A stretch of DNA of 64,000 nucleotides, taken from contig CAVSBG010000013.1 of NCBI GenBank assembly GCA_963726125.1, forward strand, positions 124,001-188,000, in the 5' to 3' direction. Below, in pieces: positions 42,235 to 50,347 of the stretch. Position 1 is the first letter of the stretch. The number at the start of each line of letters is the position of its first letter. Made by a program: the position numbers and the translations under genes. Origin of the DNA: JAMXLO01 sp963726125. Lineage in GTDB: Bacteria; Pseudomonadota; Alphaproteobacteria; Acetobacterales; Acetobacteraceae. The notes beneath the pieces are model-generated. The model ran no database searches and was not told where the DNA came from. It worked only from the letters and a program-made list of their open reading frames with translations.

Positions 42235-42683
42235 GTTTGCCGCCCGCTCGCGGCTGGCTCATTGACACCAATGTTGTCTCTGAACTGCGCAAGGGCCGCC
42301 GAGCGGCCGCGCCAGTTCGTATCTGGGCAGAGAGCGTCGCGCCAACCGCTTGCTATCTCAGCAGAGTTACCATCGCGGAAATTCGCTTCGGAATTGAACG
42401 CGTGACCGATCCGACCTTCCGCGCGGAATTGGAGGCGTGGATGCATGACGGCCTGCTCCCTTGGTTCGGCGCTCGGATCATCGACCTGGACGAGCGCGTC
42501 CTGGTTCGGTGGCGCCAAATGGTGTGGGAGGGTCAGGAGGTTGGCTACACCTACGCCCAACCGGACGCGTTGCTCGCGGCCACTGCGATCGTGCAAGAAC
42601 TGGCAGTTGTCACACGAAACACCGCTGATTTCGAGCGGGCCGGCGTTCGCCTGTGCAACCCGTGGACAGAGCGGGCGCAATAG
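42231..42683 (+). CDS. VapC-type PIN-domain toxin
   Basis: A 150-residue PIN ribonuclease. The four acidic positions are present: Asp in WLIDTNVVSEL, Glu in TIAEIRFGIE, Asp in YAQPDALLAATA and Asp in VTRNTADFERAGV. These hold the metal that cuts RNA, so the toxin looks intact. It pairs with the overlapping Phd-type antitoxin. The pair lies between convergent pyrC and the upstream side of plsY. Confidence 0.9.
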   Translation: MSLPPARGWLIDTNVVSELRKGRRAAAPVRIWAESVAPTACYLSRVTIAEIRFGIERVTDPTFRAELEAWMHDGLLPWFGARIIDLDERVLVRWRQMVWEGQEVGYTYAQPDALLAATAIVQELAVVTRNTADFERAGVRLCNPWTERAQ

Positions 42684-42693
42684 CACTGAGCGG

Positions 42694-43965
42694 TCAGCCA
42701 AATACCCGCCGACCGGCTTTCCACGTCCCCAGCACCACACCCTCCAGCGCGCGGCCGTCGAACGGCGTGTTTTGTGCCTTGCCGGGAAGGTTGCCCGCCT
42801 CCACCTGCCAGATCCGATCCGGGTGAAACAGGCAGAGGTCGGCCGCGGCGCCTTTCCCCAGGGTTCCTGCCACGATCCCAAGCAACCTCGCTGGCCGCGC
42901 CGTCAGCAGGTCAATCGCCGCCGCGAGCGGGAGCGACCCGTTATGCACCTGTGCCAGCGTCACGCTCAGCAGCGTGGCCAGCCCTGCGCCCCCTGGCGTC
43001 GCTTGGGCGAATGGCTGGCGCTTGTCGTCGGCATCGCACGGCTGGTGGTCCGAGGCGACTGCATCGATCGTCCCATCGGCCAGCGCAGCGACGACGGCCA
43101 ACCTGTCCGCGTCCTTGCGCAGCGGCGGAGACAGCTTGGCGTAGGTACGAAAATCGCCGATGGCAGTCTCGTTGAGGTCGAAATACGGGGGGGCGGTATC
43201 ACAGGTGACGGCAAGCCCTTGGTCTTTCGCCTGGCGGATCAGCGCCAGGGCTTCGGCAGTTGAGACATGGGCGAAATGGACCGCGCCGCCGGTCAATGCG
43301 GCGAGGCGGATGTCGCGTGCGACCAGGATGGCCTCAGCGGCGGCCGGGATACCGGGAAGGCCGAGCCTGGTGGCCAGTTCCCCCTCGGTTGCCGTGCCAC
43401 CACGGGCGAGCGACAGGTCTTCAGGGTGCTGCACGATCCGGGCGCCGAAGCCGCGGGCGTACGACAAGGCCATTCGCATCAGTCGCGAGGAGCTGATGGC
43501 GCGGGTTCCGTCCGTGAACGCGACGGCACCAGCCTCGCGCAGCAGGCCGAGTTCGGCCATGTCCTCACCCCGGCAGCCGGTGGTGATCGCCGCATAGGGG
43601 AGGATGGTCAGGCTGCCGGTCTCCTCGCCGCGCGTGCGGAGCAGGCGGACCAGCGCGGGGTCGTCTATTGCCGGCAGCGTATCGGGCAGGGCGGCGAGCG
43701 TGGTGATGCCGCCGGCGGCGGCGGCCTCGGCGGCGGAGGCAATGGTTTCCCGGTACTCGTAGCCCGGCTCACCCAGTGCGGCACGCATATCGAACAGGCC
43801 GGGGCAGAGGATGGCGCCGTCCTCCGCGATGACGGTGACGCCATCGGGACGTCCGAGGCTTGCGCCGAAATCGGCGATCCGGCCGTCGCGCACGAGCAGG
43901 TCACCCTGCTGGTCCAGGCCCGAAGCGGGGTCCAGCAGACGGACGGACGTGAACAGGGTGTCCAT
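42694..43965 (-). CDS. Dihydroorotase homologue lacking the metal-binding HxH (PyrC-prime/PyrX type)
   Basis: ATG 43965 (MDTLFTSVRLLDPASG) gives 423 residues. The amidohydrolase fold of dihydroorotase is clear (CPGLFDMRAALGEPG, VHFAHVSTAEAL, ASDHQPCDADDKRQPF). In active enzymes the first motif is DMHVHLREPG; here both His are gone (DMRAALGEPG), so the zinc site cannot form. In Pseudomonas and others such an inactive homologue follows pyrB and is a structural partner of aspartate carbamoyltransferase. A separate active pyrC should exist elsewhere in the genome. Confidence 0.88.
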   Translation of the reverse strand: MDTLFTSVRLLDPASGLDQQGDLLVRDGRIADFGASLGRPDGVTVIAEDGAILCPGLFDMRAALGEPGYEYRETIASAAEAAAAGGITTLAALPDTLPAIDDPALVRLLRTRGEETGSLTILPYAAITTGCRGEDMAELGLLREAGAVAFTDGTRAISSSRLMRMALSYARGFGARIVQHPEDLSLARGGTATEGELATRLGLPGIPAAAEAILVARDIRLAALTGGAVHFAHVSTAEALALIRQAKDQGLAVTCDTAPPYFDLNETAIGDFRTYAKLSPPLRKDADRLAVVAALADGTIDAVASDHQPCDADDKRQPFAQATPGGAGLATLLSVTLAQVHNGSLPLAAAIDLLTARPARLLGIVAGTLGKGAAADLCLFHPDRIWQVEAGNLPGKAQNTPFDGRALEGVVLGTWKAGRRVFG

Positions 43966-43970
43966 CGTCA

Positions 43971-44076
43971 AGCGGCGCCCCCTCCCCAACCCTCCCCCGC
44001 GCCAGCGCGGGAGAGGGAGTGTGCCGCCCCCTCTCCCGCGCTGGCGCGGGGGAGGGTTGGGGAGGGGGCGCCGCTA
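43971..44076. repeat. Near-perfect 46-bp inverted repeat between pyrB and the dihydroorotase homologue
   Basis: Arms 43971-44017 and 44030-44075 are inverted copies (AGCGGCGCCCCCTCCCC at the outer end), separated by 12 bases. Each arm has its own CCCGCGC-CAG-GCGCGGG hairpin. The right end overlaps the pyrB stop codon and the left end lies just before the start of the downstream gene. It is a third variant of the G-rich palindrome family. Confidence 0.9.
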
Positions 44077-45033
44077 AGGTTCATTCCGCCCGTGGCCGCC
44101 GCGTGCCAGCGTGTCCAATACGGCCATACGGACCGCTACGCCCATCTCCACCTGCTCGCGGATCAGGCTGCGGTGCGGGTCGTCCGCCACCGCGCTGTCG
44201 ATCTCGACGCCGCGGTTCATCGGACCCGGGTGCATCACCAGGGCGTCCGGTTTCGCGTACGCCAGTTTCGCCGCATCCAGGCCATAGAACCGGAAGAACT
44301 CCCGCGCGCTCGGGACCAAGCCGCCCTGCATCCGCTCACGTTGCAGCCGCAGTGCCATTACGATGTCGGCGCCGGCGAGGCCGCGCTCCATGTCGTGGAA
44401 GACCTCGATCCCCAGGCGTTCCGCCTCGGCGGGCATCAGTGTGGGCGGTCCGATCACGCGCACCCGGCTGCCCATCGTCGTCAGCAAGTGGATGTTGGAC
44501 CGGGCGACCCGTGAATGCAGGATGTCGCCACAGATCGCGATCACCAGCCCCTCCAAACGCCCCTTGCGCCGCCGGATGGTCAGCGCATCCAGCAGTGCCT
44601 GCGTCGGATGCTCATGCGTGCCGTCCCCCGCATTGATCACGGCGGCATCGACCTTCTGCGCCAGCAGATTGGGCGCGCCGGACTGACCGTGCCGCACCAC
44701 CAGGAGATCGCAGTGCATCGCATTCAGGGTGGCGGCGGTGTCCAGCAGCGTCTCGCCCTTGTTCACCGACGAGGTTGAGACCGACATGTTGATCACATCG
44801 GCGCCCAGCCGCTTGCCGGCCAGCTCGAAGCTGGTGCGGGTGCGGGTCGAGTCCTCGAAGAACAGGTTGATCAGCGTGCGCCCTCGGAGGAGATCGCGCT
44901 GTGTCTTGCCGGAGCGGTTGAGCAATACGTAGCTCTCCGCCAGATCGAGGAGGTGGCCGATCTCCGGCGGATATAGGCCCTCGATCGCCAGCAGATGCTT
45001 TTGCCGGTACGACACGAGCCTTGGTTGCAGCAA
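44074..45033 (-). CDS. pyrB: Aspartate carbamoyltransferase catalytic chain
   Basis: A 319-residue ATCase with the carbamoyl-phosphate site FFEDSTRTRTSFELAGKRLGAD, the VVRHGQSGAPNLLA segment, THEHPTQALLDALTIRRRKG and an Asp-loop LVMHPGPMNRGVEIDS. It joins carbamoyl phosphate and aspartate in pyrimidine synthesis. It forms an operon with the inactive dihydroorotase, which probably assembles with it. Confidence 0.96.
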   Translation of the reverse strand: MLQPRLVSYRQKHLLAIEGLYPPEIGHLLDLAESYVLLNRSGKTQRDLLRGRTLINLFFEDSTRTRTSFELAGKRLGADVINMSVSTSSVNKGETLLDTAATLNAMHCDLLVVRHGQSGAPNLLAQKVDAAVINAGDGTHEHPTQALLDALTIRRRKGRLEGLVIAICGDILHSRVARSNIHLLTTMGSRVRVIGPPTLMPAEAERLGIEVFHDMERGLAGADIVMALRLQRERMQGGLVPSAREFFRFYGLDAAKLAYAKPDALVMHPGPMNRGVEIDSAVADDPHRSLIREQVEMGVAVRMAVLDTLARGGHGRNEP

Positions 45034-45093
45034 CCGGTCGAGGCCGTCAACGGCCAGCGAATTTGCCGCGCTCGCCCGGCTGCCGAGGCGGTG

Positions 45094-45600
45094 TTACTGG
45101 ATCACGTCCTTCGATCCCGCTGACCACAAATGCAATCCCCTCGCGGCAGGCACGCCGAAGCCGCCTGCCGCCATCGCGAGGACTTCGATATCATCTTGAT
45201 TCAACAGCAGTTCCGCCGACGAACCGCAGCCGCCGCCATCGTCCGCGCTACGCGCTCCCGCCCAATGGACTCGTAGGCCGTTGGTGGTCATCGGTTGACG
45301 GGATTCGATTACCAGGCTGCCGCCACCCGCATGCATGGCACGCACGTCCAGGACACAGGCGACTCCGGCCTGACTGCCGGTGTGTACGGCAGTGACACGT
45401 GCCTTCATGTCGCGCGACATCGAGTCGAGCGGGTCGAACGCGACGATGTCGCCAACGTTCGGACCGATATCGCCGACCTGACGGATCAGGCCAATCGTGC
45501 CGACCATGCCTGCAAGTGCGATAGCGGCCATTGCGAGCAGGATGGTGCCGATACCGCTGAATTTGCCTTCGCCTGGTTTGTCCTGCTGTGCACGCATCAT
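45094..45600 (-). CDS. Uncharacterised single-span membrane protein
   Basis: A 168-residue protein with one N-terminal membrane helix (TILLAMAAIALAGMVGTIGLI, residues about 18-38) and a mostly beta exported domain with two Cys (VACVLDVRAM, GGGCGSSAELL) that could form a disulfide. I recognise no family. Start at 45600 or 45597 (two adjacent ATGs). It lies 60 bases upstream of pyrB on the same strand and may share its promoter. Confidence 0.65.
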   Translation of the reverse strand: MMRAQQDKPGEGKFSGIGTILLAMAAIALAGMVGTIGLIRQVGDIGPNVGDIVAFDPLDSMSRDMKARVTAVHTGSQAGVACVLDVRAMHAGGGSLVIESRQPMTTNGLRVHWAGARSADDGGGCGSSAELLLNQDDIEVLAMAAGGFGVPAARGLHLWSAGSKDVIQ

Positions 45601-45710
45601 CGTCTCTCAATCACTGGCCACGAGGCGTTCCCTCGTCAAAACGCAGTATCGTTTGTGATGGTTCAAATTTAGTGAACTTGCGACTTAAGAATGATTCGTA
45701 AATATACGTA

Positions 45711-45745
45711 TTGAAAAGAAAAAAGGCGGCGCCAGAAGCGCCGCC
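45711..45745 (-). terminator. Rho-independent terminator of gltX
   Basis: On the minus strand, GGCGGCGCTTCTGGCGCCGCC folds into a perfect 8-base GC stem and is followed by TTTTTTCTTTTC. It lies 150 bases after the gltX stop. The region between it and 45600 is the most AT-rich of the window and probably carries the promoter of the next gene. Confidence 0.85.
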
Positions 45746-45891
45746 AAGGGTATGGGGAGGAGTCCAAGAGAGAGGAGAGAACGGGGATGAACCCGCCAAC
45801 CTCACGAGACACAGCATGCTCTGCCGTGCCGTCGACGGCATTGATCCAGATCAAAGCTGCAAAGAATCTTTGGCGACGGCCTGAAATGGCG

Positions 45892-47286
45892 TCACTCGAC
45901 TGCGTGCAATCGAGCCAGCGCCTCATCCCGGCCCAACGCAGCCAGGGTCACATCGATCCCCGGGCTGGCGGTGCTGCCGGTCAGCGCCGCCCGCAGCGGC
46001 TGCGCCACCTGGCCCAGCTTCCGACCGCTGACCTCGGCATACTCGCGCAACGCTGCGTCGATCGCCGGCGGCGAGAAATCGGTCGCTGCCAGCCGGGCGG
46101 CGACATCGCGCAGCATCAGTCGAGCCTCCGGTGTCAGCAGAGACGCCGCCTTCGGCTCCATCGGCAGCGGCAGCGGATGGGCCAGGAACGCCGCGGCATC
46201 AGCCAGTTCCACCAGAGTCTTGGCACGTTCCTTCAGTGCCGGTATCAGCGCGCGGATACGCTCGGCCGCCTTGCCTCCAAGCGCCAGGTCGGTGCGGTGC
46301 GCCAGGCGCTCCAGCACCTCCTTCGTCAGCCGTTGGTTGTCGGCTTGGCGGATGTAGATGCCGTTGAGATGCGCCAGCCGCGCGTAATCCATGCGGCCAG
46401 GCGCGCGGCCGACGCCGTCCAGATCGAACAGCCGGATCGCCTCGTCGCGGTCGAGCACCTCGACGTCGCCGTGACCCCAGCCGAGGCGCAGCAGGAAGTT
46501 GCCCAGCGCCTCCGGCAGGTAGCCTTGTGCATGGAACTCCATGACGAACTGCGCGCCGTGCCGCTTCGACAGCTTGGTGCCGTCCGGCCCGTGGATCAGC
46601 GGCAGGTGGGCAAAGTGCGGCGGCTCCCACCCCATCCCACGATAAATCTGCACCTGCCTGAATGTATTGGTAAGATGATCGTCGCCGCGGATCACGTGCG
46701 TGATCCCCATCTCGTGGTCGTCCACTACCACAGAGTGGTTGTACGTCGGGCTGCCGTCACTGCGCAGGATGATCATGTCATCCAGCTCGGCATTCGCCAC
46801 GCGCACGTGCCCCTGCACCAGATCGTCCACCACGGTCTCACCCTCGCGGGGCACCTTGATGCGGATCACCGGCTTCACGCCGGCTGGGGCGAGGGACGGA
46901 TCGCGGTCGCGCCAGCGGCCGTCGTAGCGCCAGACGCGGCCCTCGGCACGTGCCTGCTCGCGCTCGCGATCCAGTTCCTCGGGCGTGCAGAAGCAATAAT
47001 AGGCGTGGCCGGCTGCCAGCAGGGCGTGTGCCACCTCGGCGTGGCGGGCAACGCGGGTGGACTGGAACACGGTCTGGCCGTCGCGCGGCAGTCCGAGCCA
47101 ATCAAGGCTGTCCAGAATGCCGCGCGTTGCCGCATCAGTGCTGCGCTCGCGGTCGGTGTCCTCGATCCGTAGCAGGAACTCGCCGCCGTGGTGGCGGGCG
47201 AACAGGTAGTTGAACAGCGCGGTGCGGGCGCCGCCGATATGCAGCGGCCCGGTCGGGCTGGGGGCAAAGCGGACACGGACTGTCAT
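45892..47286 (-). CDS. gltX: Glutamyl-tRNA synthetase
   Basis: ATG 47286 gives MTVRVRFAPSPTGPLHIGG, the standard N-terminus with the HIGH motif; the frame runs open upstream without homology. The 464-residue class I enzyme has the KMSKS equivalent KLSKRHG, IEDTDRERS, and GLPRDGQTVFQS. It charges tRNA-Glu. It is divergent from comEC with about 70 bases between the starts. Confidence 0.96.
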   Translation of the reverse strand: MTVRVRFAPSPTGPLHIGGARTALFNYLFARHHGGEFLLRIEDTDRERSTDAATRGILDSLDWLGLPRDGQTVFQSTRVARHAEVAHALLAAGHAYYCFCTPEELDREREQARAEGRVWRYDGRWRDRDPSLAPAGVKPVIRIKVPREGETVVDDLVQGHVRVANAELDDMIILRSDGSPTYNHSVVVDDHEMGITHVIRGDDHLTNTFRQVQIYRGMGWEPPHFAHLPLIHGPDGTKLSKRHGAQFVMEFHAQGYLPEALGNFLLRLGWGHGDVEVLDRDEAIRLFDLDGVGRAPGRMDYARLAHLNGIYIRQADNQRLTKEVLERLAHRTDLALGGKAAERIRALIPALKERAKTLVELADAAAFLAHPLPLPMEPKAASLLTPEARLMLRDVAARLAATDFSPPAIDAALREYAEVSGRKLGQVAQPLRAALTGSTASPGIDVTLAALGRDEALARLHAVE

Positions 47287-47356
47287 TCGCCATGATGTAG
47301 CACGCGCGTTCACCGGCTGTAGAGGCAGTGCAGCTAACCTGCCGTGCGTGCAGCAA

Positions 47357-49489
47357 ATGCTTGTCCGAGGACTGGATGCGTGGCAGGCGGCCGAACAGGG
47401 GCGGTTCGTGCCGTGGCTGCCGGTATTCATGGGCACCGGCGTTCTCGGCTACTTCGCGCTGCGGGTTGAGCCGCCGTTATGGTTGGGCGCCAGCGTGGCG
47501 GTTCCGCTGCTGTGCGCCGTCCTGCTGCTGCGCCATCATTACCTGCTGCGGGCCGCTGTCATCACACTGGCCGCCACTGCCATCGGCTTCACGTCAGGAC
47601 AGCTCGCGACCTCCCGCGCGCCACCGCCGACGATATTGCCGACCCATGCGACGATTGTCGCCGGCACTGTCCGCTCCGTGGAGGCATTGCCGGTCGGCCG
47701 GCGCGTGACACTGGAGTCTATCCAGCTTGACGGTGGCGCACCGCTGCAACGCTGGCTGCGCCTGCGGCTGCGCAACAACGACCCACAGGAGATCGCAACC
47801 GGCGACACCATAGCGGTGCGGGCGCTGGTGCGGCCGCCCCCGCCGCCAGCCTATCCCGGCGCCTGGGACATGCAGCGCGACGCCTGGTTCAGCGGATGGG
47901 GTGGGTCGGGTTATGCGTTGGGACCGATCGAGCGGACTGTCGAGGCGGTGCCGGGCGGTCCGTCGCTTCTGGTGCAGCGGCTGCGCGAAGTGATCGCGCG
48001 GCATATTTCGGCGGTCGTGCCGGGACCCGCCGGGGCAATCTCGATCACCCTGATGACCGGGATCACCAGCGGTATTCCGCCACCGGACCATGACGCCTTC
48101 CGCGCCTCGGGGCTGGCGCATCTGCTCGCGGTCGCCGGCCTGCATATCGGCATCGTCATGGGTTGGGTGCTGGCGTTCGCCCGGCTTGCCTTCGCGGCGA
48201 CGGAATATGGCAGCCTGCACTGGCCGACCAAGAAGCTGGCGGCGCTGGCGGCATTGGTCGCCGGCGGGTGCTACATGGTGCTGACCGGCATGCATCTGCC
48301 GATCGTGCGCAGCTTCGCGATGGCGTGCCTGTACACGGCGGCAGTGCTGGCCGGCAGACGGGCATTTTCATTACGTGGCCTGGCTTTGGCCGGCGTTGTG
48401 TTGATGTTGCTGGAGCCGCAGGAGGTGCCGAACGTCTCGTTCCAGATGAGCTTCTCGGCAGTGCTGGCGCTGATCGCCGGATATGAGGTGATGCGGCCAG
48501 CGCTTCACTCGGTGCGCGGCAGCGGATCGTGGCCGCGGCGAGTGGGGCTGGAGCTTTCGGCCCTGGCGCTGACAAGTGCGCTGGCCGGTACAGCGTCGGC
48601 GCCGTTTGGAGCCTATCATTTCGGGGTCATCCAGATCTACTTCGTGGTTGCCAACATGATCGCGGTGCCGCTAGCGGCGTTCTGGGCGATGCCGGCCGGG
48701 CTGATCGGGATGCTGCTGATGCCGCTAGGTCTCGACTGGCTCGCCTTCGTGCCGATGGGCTGGGGTGTACAGGCGATCCTGTTCGTGGCGCGAACCGTAG
48801 CCGCATGGCCGGCCGCGACTATCGACGTGCCGCATATTCCGGCGTGGGGTCTGCTGATCACCGCGTTCGGCATCGCCTGGCTCGGCCTATGGCGGAGCAG
48901 GTTGCGGCTGGCGGGCGTCCCCGTCATTGTCCTCGGACTGCTGACGCCGTTGCTGGTTCGGCCGCCGGATATCCTGATCTCGGAGGACGCGCGCCTGATC
49001 GGGGTGCGCATCGCGGGCACTGTGTACCTGCAACGCCAGAGCGGTGCGTCGGCATTCACCCGCGATGCGTGGCTGCAATACTGGGCTGTGCGGTCGCCGG
49101 TTTTGATGCCGATCGATGGCGATGCGCATGACGGCGCGGTCGAGTGCCACAAGGCGTCCTGCCTGCTGCATCCGATCGATCACGCGAAGGGCGTGCTGCT
49201 GGTTCGCGGCGCGGCCCATCCAGACGGTTGCGGCGAGGTCTCGGTCATCGTGTCAGCCGAACCGGCGCGCCGGCTATGTCCGCAGCCCTGGCCCGCGTTA
49301 GTCGATCGCTTCACGGTCTGGCGTTATGGTGCCACCGCGGTTTGGCTGAATGGCAACCACGCGACGCTGCTGACCGATCGTACGTGGCGTGGCTCCAGGC
49401 CGTGGGTGCCGCCTCGGCCGACGCCGCACCCACACGCCGCGCCGACATTGCCGCCAGCCCCGACGGACACCGAGGCGCTGACCGAGTAG
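47357..49489 (+). CDS. comEC: ComEC/Rec2-family DNA uptake protein without beta-lactamase domain
   Basis: ATG 47357 starts a 710-residue membrane protein; an open frame reaches back into gltX antisense. The N-terminal DUF4131 part (MLVRGLDAWQAAEQGRFVPWLPVF) and the Competence domain (GLAHLLAVAGLHIGIVMGWV, LTGMHLPIVRSFAMA, FQMSFSAVLALIAGYE) are present. The C-terminal metallo-beta-lactamase nuclease domain of ComEC is missing; instead a short alphaproteobacterial tail with paired Cys follows. It should form the inner-membrane channel for single-stranded DNA uptake; dprA in the same window fits. Confidence 0.9.
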   Translation: MLVRGLDAWQAAEQGRFVPWLPVFMGTGVLGYFALRVEPPLWLGASVAVPLLCAVLLLRHHYLLRAAVITLAATAIGFTSGQLATSRAPPPTILPTHATIVAGTVRSVEALPVGRRVTLESIQLDGGAPLQRWLRLRLRNNDPQEIATGDTIAVRALVRPPPPPAYPGAWDMQRDAWFSGWGGSGYALGPIERTVEAVPGGPSLLVQRLREVIARHISAVVPGPAGAISITLMTGITSGIPPPDHDAFRASGLAHLLAVAGLHIGIVMGWVLAFARLAFAATEYGSLHWPTKKLAALAALVAGGCYMVLTGMHLPIVRSFAMACLYTAAVLAGRRAFSLRGLALAGVVLMLLEPQEVPNVSFQMSFSAVLALIAGYEVMRPALHSVRGSGSWPRRVGLELSALALTSALAGTASAPFGAYHFGVIQIYFVVANMIAVPLAAFWAMPAGLIGMLLMPLGLDWLAFVPMGWGVQAILFVARTVAAWPAATIDVPHIPAWGLLITAFGIAWLGLWRSRLRLAGVPVIVLGLLTPLLVRPPDILISEDARLIGVRIAGTVYLQRQSGASAFTRDAWLQYWAVRSPVLMPIDGDAHDGAVECHKASCLLHPIDHAKGVLLVRGAAHPDGCGEVSVIVSAEPARRLCPQPWPALVDRFTVWRYGATAVWLNGNHATLLTDRTWRGSRPWVPPRPTPHPHAAPTLPPAPTDTEALTE

Positions 49490-49504
49490 TCAGGCGACGC
49501 TAAT

Positions 49505-50224
49505 TCAATATCGCCGCAGCAGTGCAACCAGACGTCCCTGTACCTTGACCCGGTCGGCCGGGAAGATGCGGGTCTCGTGCCTTACGTTGCACGGCTCCAG
49601 CGCGATCGAATTGCCACGGCGGCGCAGGCGCTTCAGGGTGACCTCCGCGTCGTCGACCAGGGCCACGACGATCTGGCCGGTATCGGCGACGTCGCTCTTG
49701 CGGATGATGACCGTGTCGCCGTCGAGGATGCCGGCCTCCACCATCGAGTCACCGGCGACCTCCAGCGCATAGTGCTCACCGGTGCCGAGCATCTGCACCG
49801 GCATGCCCACGTAGCTGCTTGGGTCCTGCAACGCCTCGATTGGCAGACCGGCGGCGATCCGGCCGTACAGCGGCAATTGGATTGCTTCGGCGTCGTTCGC
49901 CGCGCGCACGCCAGCGATTTTTGGGGTGAAGTCGCCGCGGATCACTGTGGGCGAGAAGGTCTGGACGGCTTCCTCCGCCACGGCTTCGCCGTTTGGGCGG
50001 CCGGCCGCATTCTCCGGCAGCCGAAGTACTTCCAGCGCACGCGCGCGGTGGTGGCGGCGCCCGAGGAAGCCGCGCTCTTCCAGCGCCGAGATCAGACGAT
50101 GGATGCCGGACTTCGACTTCAGGCTGAGGGCATCCTTCATTTCCTCGAAGCTTGGCGAGAAGCCGGTCTGCTTCAGATGGCGATCGACGAACATCAGCAA
50201 TTCGTACTGTTTGCGCGTAAGCAT
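49505..50224 (-). CDS. lexA: SOS repressor LexA
   Basis: A 239-residue LexA: winged-helix DNA-binding domain (RKQYELLMFVDRHLKQTGFSPSFEEMKDAL), a long linker, and the self-cleaving S24 domain with the cut site in RIAAGLPIE, Ser in AGDSMVEAG and Lys in VTLKRLRRR. RecA filaments stimulate cleavage and derepress DNA-damage genes. An SOS box lies 63 bases upstream, so it regulates itself. It is convergent with comEC. Confidence 0.96.
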   Translation of the reverse strand: MLTRKQYELLMFVDRHLKQTGFSPSFEEMKDALSLKSKSGIHRLISALEERGFLGRRHHRARALEVLRLPENAAGRPNGEAVAEEAVQTFSPTVIRGDFTPKIAGVRAANDAEAIQLPLYGRIAAGLPIEALQDPSSYVGMPVQMLGTGEHYALEVAGDSMVEAGILDGDTVIIRKSDVADTGQIVVALVDDAEVTLKRLRRRGNSIALEPCNVRHETRIFPADRVKVQGRLVALLRRY

Positions 50225-50286
50225 GGCGCGTCATTCCCCTCTGGCGGGCCGGAACCTCTCTCGGAACAAACCGGCAACGAGATGGT

Positions 50287-50301
50287 GTTCTATATAGGTT
50301 C
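50287..50301 (-). promoter_or_regulatory. SOS box (LexA operator) of lexA
   Basis: GTTCTATATAGGTTC is the exact alphaproteobacterial direct-repeat operator GTTC-N7-GTTC. It lies 63 bases before the lexA start, where it would cover the promoter. A second pair, GGAAC-N7-GGAAC on the plus strand at 50250-50266, has GAAC repeats spaced by 8 and is probably not a functional operator. Confidence 0.85.
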
Positions 50302-50347
50302 GCGCCGCGTCGTCAAGTTTCCTGAACCAAAGTCAGAAAAATCCGTC

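Noticed and set aside
45611..45841. A 76-codon minus-strand frame downstream of gltX
   Set aside because: It spans the gltX terminator hairpin and the AT-rich promoter region; no ribosome site.
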